The translations under genes and the position numbers were made by a program. A stretch of DNA of 64,000 nucleotides from Zhengitettix transpicula (lineage: Eukaryota; Arthropoda; Insecta; Orthoptera; Tetrigidae), in contig CM073590.1 in NCBI GenBank assembly GCA_037074705.1, positions 177,335,246-177,399,245 of the forward strand, read 5' to 3'. The notes beneath the pieces are model-generated. The model was not told the origin of the DNA and ran no database searches. It saw only the letters and a list, made by a program, of their open reading frames with translations. Each line of letters starts with the position of its first letter. Position 1 is the first letter of the stretch. This document shows positions 24,641 through 36,929 of the stretch, piece by piece.

Positions 24641-25100
24641 CGCACTTACACGTCATTAAGCTGCTTACAAGATCTTCGAGTGGCTTACTCGATGACAAAT
24701 CACAGGCGCGTCCTCACACCTCTGGACCACAAGACACCGCAAGCAAGGAGGCAGCTGCGCGCGTAACGAGCACAGAAGGGCCTATCCTACGACCAGCGCC
24801 CTCCCTCATGATTTACGTTACTAAACTCCTCGCTCGTAAATTCTAACTCGCTCACTAACTCCAGGGGCGGGTCTCGTTCTGCGCGGCACAGGATCAGCGT
24901 TACTCAGCGTCGGAAAAGCGAAACTTTTATACAAGTCATTACCATAACGCAAATCCTCTCGCAGCGTTCTTGTGACGCGTGATACAAATGCAAGGGACTT
25001 CACCAAATCCGACCGTATTTATGCCTGGGCACGGGGTGCAAATACTAAACTTCCAAGGAAATTGATAGGGCTGCCAATTGACTGCACGGTTACACGGTAT
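24641..25100. other. GC- and CpG-richer island of unknown role
   Basis: Adjoins the LINE remnant and is rich in CG dinucleotides (GGCAGCTGCGCGCGTAACG, GGGCGGGTCTCGTTCTGCG). It may be further 5' LINE sequence that has lost its frame, or a regulatory island. No recognisable peptide in either strand. Confidence 0.35.
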
Positions 25101-25722
25101 ATTGGAGGGTCAGGACGCCAGAGGACGAAAATTATTGCCTTGTTATTTCAGCCGTTTCATTGTTTCGGAGGGTAAAAATCGACACAAATTTTACTTTACT
25201 TCTATTTCAACGAACACAAAATCACAGAGCACACAGATTTATGAACTAATGATTTTCAGAATAAGTGGTAAAAAAGATGTAAATTCTAGGTTGTTATTTT
25301 CCTGAAGAAACACTTTGCAAGGATTTCATGGAACAGTTTTTTTTATCCATAATGAGATAATAAAATTGCCCCTATTTTTATGTAGGTTCTTCTGCGTAAA
25401 TATCAGGTGCCATGCATAGTTTATGCGAAACATTGGCGCAAAAACTGAGTTGATGGTTACTTCGCAAGATCTGGGTGCAATTAGCCTCATATGCTAATTT
25501 AATTATAAATTGCCATAATAAATCCTGATCCGTTAAAATTGTAGTCAATTATTTTTACCCTTACAACATCCGAATGGATGCCTTGACAAGGTCCTGAAGA
25601 TAGCCTACCTTTGTGGTTTTATGTATGTTTACATTTAATTCTCTTGACCCATTAACGGCAGAAAAATATCAGTATTAATCTTTCAGCACTAAAATTAACG
25701 ACAGAAATATGAACACACACAC

Positions 25723-25724
<2 letters not shown>
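25101..25724. other. AT-rich non-coding DNA
   Basis: Nothing recognised. Confidence 0.45.

Positions 25725-25766
<42 letters not shown>
25725..25766. repeat. (AT)n microsatellite
   Basis: About 21 AT units directly abutting the TGTAAT border of an LTR. Confidence 0.95.
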
Positions 25767-25769
<3 letters not shown>

Positions 25770-26804
25770 AATAATCAACTGGTTGGGTTTAATTACATAA
25801 AATAATTAATAAAATTTAATACATAAAATTATTTATTTTCACCTTGTGGCCTATAACTCAAAAACAATTACAATTTAAAATATTAATTTCTCAGGGTCTT
25901 CACTGGGTTTGATAATGGACACAACAAATTGATTTAAAAATCTTATTAACAAACAGTTCACAATTAACCGAAACAATATGTCGCTAGAATGAAAGAAATT
26001 TAAAAGTAAATAAATTAACTCTGATTGACAATTTAGAAGAGAACGAAATCTGACTCTATCCTATAATTACGTTTACAATTAATCATTAGTTTGGTTTTGT
26101 TACTTACATCTGTCCAGCTGGTACCAGCTTTCTTTTTGGTTTCGGAAGTACACTATTGCAAATTTATACACTGATTCTAAAATGTCGACTCACAGATTTT
26201 ACGCTATTGAAGTCAAAACTGATAGGCTCCCAGGAACTCGGATGTTCCTCCTGATGTCAGCTCGCCTTATACGAATCCTATGATTCGAAGATTTGATAGT
26301 CTTTTACGGCTTTGGACTTAAACTGCAACTTTACTATTCCGGCTGGCTATAGACGTAAACTGCTGACTTCCTTTCCTGGCTGGCTGTATACGTAAACTCT
26401 CTTAGACTCTCCTGGCTGAATGTAGACCTAAACTGCTTTTACTTAGCGATATTTACGATGTAATACTTCCGTGAATGTTTTTACTTTGTCTTAAATTCAC
26501 AACTTTGATTAATAATAATATTAACGAAGGCTAGTCTCTGCTCTAGTATTATTTGTTCCGTCCTCTGAAATGTCCCGCCACCAACTAACAGTTATATTAC
26601 TTGTTCTGCTCCTCACGATGTTTTTCCGCTAACTGAACTCCTACTTCTCCCGGGTTTTAGCGCGCATACGCCATTTCTGACTTTTCGACAAAGCAAAGTG
26701 AGCTTGCTTCTCTCATTGTTGCTTTGTTCGATCAGATAATGGATTTCTCAAACAATTCAAATTTTATAACCACGCAACTAATGACGTAATTAATTGGCAT
26801 TACA
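25767..26804 (-). repeat. Solo LTR (Ty3/Gypsy-like family L)
   Basis: A 1038-bp segment begins TGTAATAATCAA and ends GGCATTACA, the inverted TG..CA ends of an LTR. It shares with 29061-30306, 39077-40008 and 46369-47172 the landmarks TCTTCACTGGGTTTGATAAT, a block near 26025-26090 (ACGAAATCTGACTCTATCCT) and the GGCATTACA end. Orientation is set by the primer-site side in the other copies. There is no primer site or coding region here. Flanks are ATAT on the left and ATGT on the right, a possible diverged 4-bp duplication. Inside lie 24-26-bp repeats of CTGGCTGTAGACGTAAACT type (26338-26430). Confidence 0.75.
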
Positions 26805-26944
26805 ATGTATTTATATAAAAAAATATAATTTACAAATATTTTACGTCTTAGAGATTTTTTACCGTCACCGAACCTAAGTCTGCAATTGATATTATTTAAA
26901 AGCAACATTTATTTCAAAGTTTTTATTCAGATATAGGAGATATA

Positions 26945-27478
26945 GAAATCCTATACTAAGCTCCGAAGATTTGTACATTTTGCGCTTTGGACTTAAACTG
27001 CAACTTTACTATTCCGGCTGGCTGTAGACGTAAACTGACTTCCTTTCCTGTGTGGCTGTAGACGTAAACTCTCTTTGACTCTCCTGGCTGGCTGTAGACG
27101 TAAACTGCTTTTACTTAGCGATATTTATATTGTAATACTTCCGTGAATGTTTATACTTTGTCTTAAATTCACAACTTTGTTTAATAATACATTAACGACG
27201 GATAGTCTCTGCTCTAGTATTATTTGTACCGTCCTCTGAAATGTCCCGCCACCAACTAACTGTTATATTACTTGTTCTGCTCCTCTCGATGTTTTTCCGC
27301 AAACTGACTCCTAGTTCTCTCTCTAGTTTGAGCGCGCATACGCCATTTTTGACTTTTCGACAAAGCAAAGTGAGCTCGCTTCTCTCATTGTTGCTTTGTT
27401 CGATCAGACCGCTATAATGGATTTCTCAATGAATTCAAATTTTACGTCCAAACAATTAATAGCCTAATTGGCATTACA
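26945..27478 (-). repeat. Second, partial family L LTR
   Basis: Collinear with 26270-26804 of the neighbouring LTR: GCTTTGGACTTAAACTGCAA, ACTTAGCGATATTTA, AATGTCCCGCCACCAACTAA and the end GGCATTACA at 27478. The two lie in direct orientation about 140 bp apart, like the remains of a two-LTR element that lost nearly all its interior, or a local duplication. Confidence 0.8.
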
Positions 27479-28554
27479 ATATATATACATGGCGATCGAA
27501 TGCTATTCACATTATTATCCCTACAATTTTTCTGGGTTTAAGACTCTTTTTCTTCATGACAACTGTTAATAAATTAATAAAAAGCAGTGTGTATCCAAAT
27601 GTCGACTACCGTTTGCAGAAAATATATGCGATTTGGCGTTACATCTCCGGATCGCAGCGTTGATGGTCGTGCGTTGTTGGACCGAATCCACTGATCGCTA
27701 GTCAGGCTGTAGGTTTTGGTTACGTTGGACTTACAAACTTCTCGCTCTCTCGTTTTTCCCACACCAAAACAAAATGTGCCGGATCATAAAAATTCTGTTC
27801 GTGATTCGCACGCAATCGCAATGGTTCAATGACTTCCTGTATTTAGTTGCCACGTCCAAAAATTTATTTGTAAATGATGAAAAAAGTAGCAACAGTTCGG
27901 TAACTGTTTTTTTTACCTGCAGGGGCATCCCGAAATTTCTCTATAGTTTGCAGTCTCTTCTAATAAATCCTTAACCGAAATTTTTCTACCTAATGAACGA
28001 ACTTGTTTCACATTTTCCAATTCATTAGAAGAAGAAGCTAGTCGTAAGATTTTCTTCTATAAAATCCTAAATTTTAGCTCGACTTAAATTTAAGTCTAAC
28101 ACCTAGACACGTGGATATGCATTGTATACTCCTTATCGTTTTCTTTTATAAATCTTGGTACTCCAAAATACACTCAATATATCTAATCCTTCCTGTCATA
28201 ATTGTTTATATTTTTCTATCTATAGCCTTAAATTTATTACTCTTGTCCAAACTTCCGAACAACAGTTTTTCTTATGTGGGGTATCGATATTTTAGACCAT
28301 CTTTATGTATTTGCATACAAGTTTAATTTTGGTTAAGATTTATGATATTTTATTTCAGAAATCTTTGAATTTCTTTCGTCCTTATATAAATAAACTAAAT
28401 TTGTACTTTCCTTCTCTTGATACTTTTACAGAATTTAAATCTTTATTTTTAATATGAAGGTAACATTCTCTTTCGTTTTGCAGAATCAGAAATATATACA
28501 GGTCGTTTTCGTTAACTGTGAGTGCCTTGCATCTTTAGTCTGCTAACATTTGAC
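27479..28554. other. Non-coding DNA
   Basis: No gene recognised. Overlapping open frames at 27574-27974 on both strands look like chance frames. Confidence 0.45.
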
Positions 28555-28805
28555 AATTGGATTCTTCTTTCGGCAGTTCAGCTGAGTGAAGTCCGGGGAA
28601 CCCCGAATGCTCGTGTCTCTTCGGAGCGATGACGTAGCGACAGGGTTGTGGTGTCACCTGGTTTCCGAGACTTTCATTAACGGCATTCATCTGTGCGTGT
28701 CCTCGGGAGATGCGGCGCCTATTGATTGCGATGGGGCTCTCGACCAGCAGATTCCTCTTATATTGCTTCCCACAGACACGACCGAGAGGACTGCTAACTA
28801 GCGTC
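28555..28805. promoter_or_regulatory. Candidate conserved regulatory island
   Basis: About 250 bp with sharply higher GC than both flanks, holding GATGACGTAGCGACAGG (CRE-like TGACGTA), GGTGTCACCTGG (E-box-like CACCTG) and GCGCCTATTGATTGCG (Hox/Pbx-like). A 71-codon frame on + shows no known motif. The regulatory reading is inference from composition and motif content only. Confidence 0.3.
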
Positions 28806-29007
28806 TTCCAAAATATTTGCTACATGGAAGAACTGGACACCAAAATTGACCTTAGAACTCCAAACGCTAGTATCTTAGAAACACCGTGAGACAAAATTTT
28901 GGAAAACAGATTAAGAGTCTTTATAAAAATTTGTCCATTTCGTTACCAGCAAGCTATAATGATCCTGAAATTGTATTTAATAAAGGGGTTCCTAGGGTAA
29001 ATTATAT

Positions 29008-30306
29008 TGTAATAAACAAACGGGTACGTATTAATTTGTCCCACGTTGTGGTAGCCAAAATGTAATAATCAAATATGACGGGCTTTTAAATGAAAAATTA
29101 TAGACTTTAAAACAAACAAAATTTATTAAAAATTAGCAATTATACAATTTAATATTATAAAAAGGATCTCATACTCTCAAAGGTCTTTACTGGGTTTGAT
29201 AACGGACAGAACATTTAAATAATCAAAGAACCCAACATTTATCTTTAAATTAAAAAGAAATATTTATTTGTCTAGACATAGACGAAAACTATTGACAAAC
29301 TTATTCTACCGGATTGATTCTAAATTTAAAAAGTTTATTTTATTAACACAAAAGAAAATAACGATATCTGACTGTATCTTTTAATTCCGTTTACACATAT
29401 TAATACCATGAAATTTCAACTTACGATTACTCAGGAAAATTTGGCTCGTTCGTACACACACACTTTATATACTGGACGTTTTAAACACTGACTCTAACAC
29501 ACCCTGTTGGTTTGATGAAAGCTGGTTCTCCGTTCGTGAAGGACATATCACTTGCTCGTGGTGAAACTACTCGACGCTGGATGTAGTCTCCTGGCCTCCT
29601 ACCATCGAAGACAGTGGTCAAATTTTGATATTACAACAGATTAGACTTCAGCATACAAAAATGTTTATCGTTGAATAATTTTGCTACATCTCTCGCAGGC
29701 TGCAAAATTTCTCCATTCTCGGTGTTTGCCGTACGCCTCCACAATTCTCACTCCAACACTCAATTTCGGTGCTCACAGCCCCCTCTCCCACTCTAACTAA
29801 CTTCCAAAAATCTTATCTTTCCTTTATATTTCCCAGTCCCTTCATTTTTCTTTTGTTCCAAAACTACGTCGCAACTGCCCGTTGACAGTTTCCTCCATTA
29901 TCCCGAGATTTACATTCTGCAGCTGCAGTTCCTTAGTTAACAAAAATAGCTCGCTACTCTGTCTTGTCACAAAGCCGACCATCGAGACAGGTCTAATTTG
30001 TCTTTGCACCCTCAATTACTTTGAACTTGTATTCTCACCCCCGCACGCACGTGAGCTGTTCTAAATTCTTCAGACCGCCCAAACTGCCCCTCGATCCTAA
30101 GTAAACAACATTACAAATTGTTCTTTGAACTGTCCAGGCCATTAATCAGAAACAATGCCTGCCTTAACAGATTTATCTTGCGACAGGCCACCCGCAGATG
30201 CCTTGCGCTGACTCTTCCATACCAATCCTAAGTACACAACATTACAACTTCCTCTGACGGCCAAGACCATTAATCTGAAACAATGCCTTTCTTTCAAGGA
30301 ATTACA
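29008..30306 (-). mobile_element. Family L element: LTR, primer site and LTR stub
   Basis: In minus orientation: a 1246-bp LTR (30306 down to 29061, TGTAATTCC..ATTACA), then TTTTGGCTACCACAACGTGG, a degenerate tRNA-Lys primer-binding site, about 20 further bases, and a 3'-LTR stub ending ATTACA at 29008. The whole unit is flanked by ATAT at 29004-29007 and 30307-30310, a 4-bp target duplication typical of Ty3/Gypsy integration. No gag or pol. The LTR carries CTCAAAGGTCTTTACTGGG and AACGATATCTGACTGTATC, shared with the other copies. Confidence 0.8.
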
Positions 30307-30310
30307 ATAT

Positions 30311-33300
30311 AAATACTTGAAGATATTTCTCCAATATATTGAAGACTATAAGAAAGTGTGTCGCACAGCCTTCGCCTTCATATGTTGAAGCGACAAAGAC
30401 TGTAGCTTGATAAAATTATCTGGCTTTTCCCTTAAGATATTTGGAAATAAATATTTTAAAAATAATTAATTACAGTATTTTAAGCTTTTTTCTGCACACA
30501 TAAATGTTTCAGTTCAGTGAACAATCAGGTTTTAGACTTTCAATATGGGGCTCTGAAAGTGTAAAAAGAGAAAAGTATAGAAAACTTGTGCTCATTTACG
30601 ACGATAGGAACGAAAGCTACGGCTTTAGACATTTCCCCCTTCCAGGAAAGACCTACTGAAGTTAATTTCTGCGACTGCAAATTTTCGGAACCTCGTGCAG
30701 TAGTAATGTAGTTTCCTTTCTCAAGCCTTGGTAGTGGACAAAGATTATACTGTCTCTCCTTCTGCATTTCATTAAAGGTATTCTTAAATGAAGTCGGAAT
30801 TTCTCATTTAACGAAGTGGGCAACGGAATATCCGAAAGAAAAACTTTCAACGTCGTTTTGATTCAATTAAGTACAATTAAATACTTTAAAATGAATGTGA
30901 GGACCTTCTACCAAAAAATTCAGAATGAGAGAGATGGACCATATAAAAGAAAGAGTTGTTATCAAATCTATTTAATAGCTTATTTAAAAAAGTTTTAATT
31001 TTCTTACATTAAATATTGAATATCAACTGGCCGAATACTGTAATTATTCAGGAAACTATTAAAAAATGAAGATATCATTTGATAGCTGTTGCTTTACCGG
31101 TCTCAAAAGCGAGATTAAGATATTTGATTCGGAAGAACAAATTAGAAATTTAAATATTCAACCATGCGAAATATTTGTGGTAAAAGGCTGAAATGAATTA
31201 AAACCACATATAGATAAAAATTCAGAAACAGTTATATAGGATAAGATCGGGGTTGAGTTTTTCGGGAATGGGTTGCAAATGATTGGCTTAATGGATGTAT
31301 TATTTTTCTGGCATACATAAGAGAATATTTCTAATTTCTTACATTTTTAAAAATTATTTGTTTGTGAAACTAATTTAATCAAACTACCACGTTTTAAAGC
31401 CTTCAAAATGCTTCAGAGCGTTCATTTATATTCTACGCGACTTACAATAATAAACGATGCTATCCTTAAAAATAATCTCCGGTAATAAATAATAAAATCA
31501 AAATTATTTGTCAGTTTAATAAATTTATACGCAATTGCCATATTTTTTTTATATTAAACTATACTGTTTTATTATTACAGGAATAAGAAAAATTAATATA
31601 GGAGTGGTGTAATGCCGTGTTGTTTATCCATTTATATTCCACTTTGAGATCCGTGGATCAGTCTTATTTATCTTATAAATTCGCAAAAACAATTAATTGC
31701 TAATGTCACTGAGAACGGATTATTGGCAGTTTCAAGCTAAATAATTTTAGCCTTCCGATTATGCGTCCATTTTATTATTTTAAATGAAATAAGACACCAA
31801 CATGACGTAATAAAAATTCAAATAAATAAATTAATTACGAGTATAAATATAATTATAAATGTAAATTAAAATAATGTGAATGAAATAGGTTGTGTTTTCT
31901 ACAACAGTGTACTTTAAATGTAGAGGACATATTTTAAATGAATAATTCACAATTAATCTATGAAATATTCCATAAATCTCCATTAATGTTATTGAAATAT
32001 GTAATGCAGAGAAATAAATGTCTGTCCCCAACATATATACAAGACGTAACTTAACGTATATTAAATATCAATTCTAAGCATTTGAAAAGAAAATTGTACA
32101 TTTGTTTGAAATTAACTAACAATAATTCATACATTGCTGTATGTTTCTATATATGCAGTTTCAAAACACACAGTTCATAAATAAAATAAAATTTTATGAG
32201 CAACGTCCATTATATTTGTACGATACGCTAATTATTCCTATACAGAAATTTTAAAATACGAAATAATCCGTTGTTAGATGAATATATGTTACAGATAAAT
32301 TCTATTTCATACAATTAGGTATGGGGTATTCTACAAATACATATTTCAAACAAATTCTACATTAAATGTAAATAGATTCACGGTCATAAATTAAGCATTA
32401 ACGGAGGAATTATGTGACTGTATATGGGACCTTTTACAGTCAGTGTTGAATTGAATTGTAATATGTAAATCGAATTGTTCCTGACATGAAGTTAATTAGT
32501 TTACAGGCTGCGAATTAAATTACCCTGGTTATCATTTGTTCTGGATTGTCTTTCCGGTTGAAACAAGTTGGTTGATTACTAAAATTAGCCGATATTATGT
32601 AATGTTTTTCAGACTGCCAAATCTAAACATGATTTCATTATTATAATGCTGAATGATAGATGTTTTATGGAGGAATAAAAAAAATATTGTTAGTTGAAAC
32701 CATATTATGATTCTTAACTAATTTGTTTTTCAAATATATGTATTTGAGAAACTAAAGTAAGGGTATGGATTTCATTATGTAAGCTACTTTGTTCATATGA
32801 AAGAAGGTACCATTAAATATCATTCGGCAGATATATTGTTTAAAACAAAAGATTTATTTTATTCATATATATATCAATACGAACGTCATGCACTTAGTAT
32901 GTCCTTAATTACTCTGGAAGTTCTTAAAATTGACTATTCGACAACATTGAGATATCAGCTGTAATTAACAGGCCATTTATCCACAATATGGCATAGATAA
33001 ATTGTTTCCTTGTAAAACAAAATCAGTCATTTTACCTCAAAATGACGGAAGAAAATTTACTATCGCTAATCAGTTTCTCACGTTGCTATAAAAAACGACA
33101 AGAAGTTTAAATGAAATCGGTCTGACCCATTGGTCTGAAAAAAGTAAGAGTGGCAGACAGGTATTTAGATGAGACCACTCCATTATATGCAATTATACAG
33201 CCCGAGGTACTATTTTATTAATATGGGTATATTAAATATAGCGTTTATTCTTCTGTCATACATGTTGCATTGTCGAATGAATTACTCTTTCATTAATATA
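30311..33300. other. AT-rich non-coding DNA
   Basis: No gene, RNA or repeat family recognised over 3 kb. Short frames at 30540-30998 and 31831-32034 are not convincing. Confidence 0.5.
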
Positions 33301-33429
33301 ATCCTACACACTGCCAGTTTCGAATGACCTGCTGTCGAGAAACGTTCTGAATGTCACTGAGTGTAATTTATGACAGCCAACTTGTCATTTAAATCCCGGA
33401 GTCAGGACTAGTAGGAAATTTTCAAACAT

Positions 33430-34197
33430 GTTAACCGGCCGGTTTTGGCGATTTTCGCGATCAATGAAATTCATAAAAATTTTCTGCATGTTCTCTGTGT
33501 ATAATTTCAACCCCTATCAGGCACGGCAGGGGAACACCAATAAGGGTGGGGTTTGAGTAACATTACCTAAAAAACGCAAAAACAATATAGATTGGAGTCG
33601 GATCCGGGGTTATGGTTGTCACTGACTTTAATTATGACATTCAACTTGCTGTTTGACTCCCCCAAGCGGGAGTGGTGTGATGTGGAAATTTTCAAACACG
33701 TTAAACTGCCGATATTTGCGTGGAATAAATATTTAATAGTATTTATACCGATGTTGTTTGTCTATAATTTCAACCCATTTCGACATGGGAGGGGAGCACG
33801 CTTAGGGGTGGGGGTAGTGGAGCGTTTCATAAAATTAACGCAAAAACAACCAAGATTCGAGTCAAATCTGGGTAATGGATGTCGCTGAGTTTATTTATGA
33901 GAACCTGGCCAACGCGTGGGGGTGGTCTGTGGTGAGAGGGGCTAGGCGGGATCAGATATTTTCAATATATTGGGTCGAATGAATATTATTGGGGATCAAT
34001 GAGATTCATAAAATATCTATACACGTTCCCTGTGTATAATTTCAACCCATTTCGGGCTTTGGAGGAGAGCACATTTAGGGATAGGAGTCGAAGTGCGTTA
34101 CGTAAAAATAACGTAAAAGCAACAGAGATTGGAGTCAAATCGCGGATTGTGGATATATGACAACCCGGGCTACGCCGGAAACCCCAGCTAGTATCAA
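33430..34197 (-). repeat. Family B element with internal tandem units
   Basis: The right end, read on minus, gives the family head (TACTAGCTGGGGTTTCCGGC, then GTTGTCATATATCC). Inside, a unit of about 265-275 bp repeats roughly three times. Each unit includes ATTGGAGTC, a GCTGAGTTT or ACTGACTTT block, GTGTATAATTTCAACCC and a GGGGAGCACGCTTAGGG-like block. No open frame of note. The 98-codon frame at 33592-33888 crosses the units and is not a gene. Confidence 0.8.
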
Positions 34198-35078
34198 TAA
34201 TAAAGGTCAAGAGTAAATTAAAGATAACTCTGTTGTTGCCTCCGATTCCAACCAGAATTACTTATTGATCAGACGATACACTGTTTTGTAATTCACGTAA
34301 ATAAAGTATTAACCCCAACGAAATCTTCCTTAAAAATCACCTGAAAATGCAAACAAAGTTTTGGCGACAAGAGTAATTTGAGTAGGACATGACGAAGAGG
34401 GAGAGGTTTTTGGGGGAGAAGCGCTAAGACCGAAGCCTCGTTGACGGCGGATCGACTTACTGGATTACTCTGTTTTCACCTCCCCTTAGGTAAGGCATTT
34501 GCATTCTAAACAGCCGAGCGTGTGCCACGTAAATAGCTTAAGCCCTGCATATGCATTACAGAAGTACGCCAGCATACCTGCTCTGATACTTGCTAGTTAA
34601 CACCGCATCTATAGTCTCAAATACAACGGAAATATCCGAGAACTACAGCAAACCCAGAATCTGTGAACACTGTGTCGCCTTAATTACGTAACTCATTTAC
34701 AGTTCCTTTTTTTTTCAATAAAGGACGGTAGAAGTGGAGTTAAAGGCCTTTTCTAAGTTATTCTGTTATTCCGTAGTTCAAAGGATTATTTTCGGAAGGT
34801 TTAAACGTATTTAGATAACTGTAAGTTCACATTTTCTATAAAAATGACATAATACTGTGATATAGCAACGAATCCTTAAAACAAACAAATTATTAACGTA
34901 AATATTTCCGTGTTAATTAAGGGAAACGATATGGTGTTCATAATTTGGCATTGTCGTAAATTCACGATTTTCATAAATATGGAAAATCAGCAACAACTTC
35001 GCTCACGTATATACAAACAACGTTATTTCTGTGTATGTCCTTCTTAATAACATTTTATTTCCCCTAAAACTTATTACT
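34198..35078. other. Non-coding DNA
   Basis: Nothing recognised. A mildly GC-richer patch at 34380-34600 has no coding signal. Confidence 0.4.
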
Positions 35079-35857
35079 AACTAGCTGGGTGCCCGGCGTT
35101 GCCCGAGATGTCATTTATCTGTAACCCCCGATATGACTCCAATTTCGGCTGCTTTTGCGCAATTTTTATGTAACGCTACTCGAACCCTATTTATTATAAT
35201 TAACTCTGAAAAATATTTCTTCAACGCAAATATCTGCCGTGTTTGCATATTCCAAAATTTGCACCCCGCTACCCCTGCATCTGAGGGGTAAATGCCAATT
35301 TGAATGTCGTAACTAAACACAGTGACTTCCATAACCTTTGATTTGACTCCAATCTCGGTTGTATTCGCGTTATTTTACTGTAAAGCATCTCCACCCCAAA
35401 CCCGAAGGGTGTCCTTTTCACAGGGCGTAGGGGATGAAAATTGTATTCAGATAACATTGGTAGAAACACTATCAATATCTTTGACCCCTAAAAATATTTA
35501 TCCGACTCAAATATCGGCTGTTTTCGTATGTTTAAATATTTCCACCCCCGCTTCTGGGGATGGAAGACGCGTCTCACCCCGACAGTGTTTGTTTCCTGGT
35601 CGCAAAGAACACCTGTACGAAATTTGGTGAAAATTGCTAGACTGGTGTAGATTTGTATTTTATTTAGAAAACGTTTGTATGCGAAATAGAAAAGGGCTGT
35701 TTTTAGGGTTTTCCCGGAAATTATTCGATTTTTTCTCGCCTTTTAAACCTTCCCTAGACCTCCACGAACATTTCAAGACTAAGATAAGATAAATCCGTTC
35801 AGCCGTTCTCGAGTTTTAGTGAGACTAACGAACAGCAATTCATTTTTATATATATAG
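35079..35857 (+). repeat. Family B element, near full length, with RTE-like tail
   Basis: Starts ACTAGCTGGGTGCCCGGCGT and holds two degenerate ATTTGACTCCAATCTCGG-type units and GTACGAAATTTGGTG. The 3' part reads AAATCCGTTCAGCCGTTCTC, GTTTTAGTGAGACTAACG and ends TTTATATATATAG. That tail closely resembles 3' ends of RTE-type LINEs, suggesting mobilisation by such an element (inference). No coding capacity. Confidence 0.8.
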
Positions 35858-35870
35858 TTAAATTATTCTT

Positions 35871-36165
35871 TTTGCAGAAGATGCAAGTATGTTGAGGAAA
35901 AAATATAAACACTCTGGTAGAGGCTACTAATAATGCACTTAATACTATTAAAAACTGGTTTCCTTAATTGTTTGTTTATGAACGATGATAAAACACACTG
36001 TGAGCCGTTCAACACAAATTATGCATTAAACCCAGTAACTTTAGAAAGGTATATGAATAATGAAGTAGAAAGAATAAAAGCTTGATAATAAACTTAACTG
36101 GAAATATCCTGTTAATATATTAATAGATAAGCTCAGCTCAGTCAGAGTTTATTGTGACCACAGGA
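35871..36165 (+). pseudogene. Reverse-transcriptase fragment of a non-LTR retrotransposon
   Basis: At 35871 the frame reads FAEDASML, a decayed form of the catalytic [FY]ADD box. After a frameshift come NNALNTIKNWF, KTHCEPFNT and LDNKLNWK..VNILIDKLSS, the order expected downstream of the catalytic box in Jockey/CR1-type elements (..L..WF..N.L..N..KT....F.., then LG...D..L.W...I..L..K). Several stops and frameshifts are present. The preceding polymerase part is absent, a family B element abutting on the left. Confidence 0.72.
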
Positions 36166-36229
36166 TACCCAAGGAATTATAAAGTTGACGTTACTAATCC
36201 TAGAACCTAGAGACCGGGATATTCTTTCA

Positions 36230-36545
36230 AGTAGATTTGCAAACACAGGAACCGACAATTTTGAAGTGCAGTTTGGCGGGGACTTCCCAGAGGACGAGGA
36301 TATTTATTGCGACAGTGGTGCCAGCTCGTTTGATGTACTGCAACTATCTGCTGTGCGGTTGTGAATTATTCATGTCCCCTGGGAGTCCGCAGTTAGACGC
36401 TGGCCAATAATTAAACAACTCCAAGGTAGAGCAACTGCTCGCACTTGAGGCCAACCCCAGGCCAGACAGAAAATTGCGGCCAGCTACCTGCACATTCCTC
36501 CACAAATCACACGCACGCTCTTTTTCTCCATTCCTCGCAACTCGT
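36230..36545. promoter_or_regulatory. Candidate conserved regulatory island
   Basis: GC-richer block in an AT-rich setting with GCGGCCAGCTACCTGCAC, GGCCAATAATTAAAC (CCAAT and homeodomain-like TAATTA) and CCCCTGGGAGTC. No splice-bounded open frame. The call rests on composition and motif clustering alone. Confidence 0.3.
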
Positions 36546-36929
36546 CGCCTCTGTTATAATTTGCTTGCTGTCTGCACTTTTTTTTTATTAACGCTTTGCC
36601 AAATATGTTTGTCAGAATTCTAGTTCTTCCATTTGTATTTAGCATCCTTCAGTTTTCCCACTTTCGTTCCAACATTATCACCCTCGGATCGTTGTGATCA
36701 ATACACTTCTTGAAATGTTTCGTTCAATTTAATAATTCATAAAATTAATATTCTTCTACAATTATTAGAGATCATTGATACAGCCTGGTGAAATACTAAA
36801 AATAAAATAAAATGTAATAAAATACATAGAAATTTAAATTTAAATTTCGCCGTCACACGAACTCAGTTCCATGTACCTTCTTATACACGTGCCAACAAAA
36901 TATCTATATGATAAAAATAATCGTGTATA

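Noticed and set aside
24641..25100. CpG-rich block considered as a gene promoter
   Set aside because: It adjoins a LINE remnant and no first exon is visible on either strand; more simply old LINE sequence or unassigned.
28586..28801. 71-codon frame in a GC-rich patch considered as an exon
   Set aside because: No domain and no consistent acceptor/donor pair. Kept only as a possible regulatory island.
33592..33888. 98-codon open frame
   Set aside because: Spans tandem units of a family B element.
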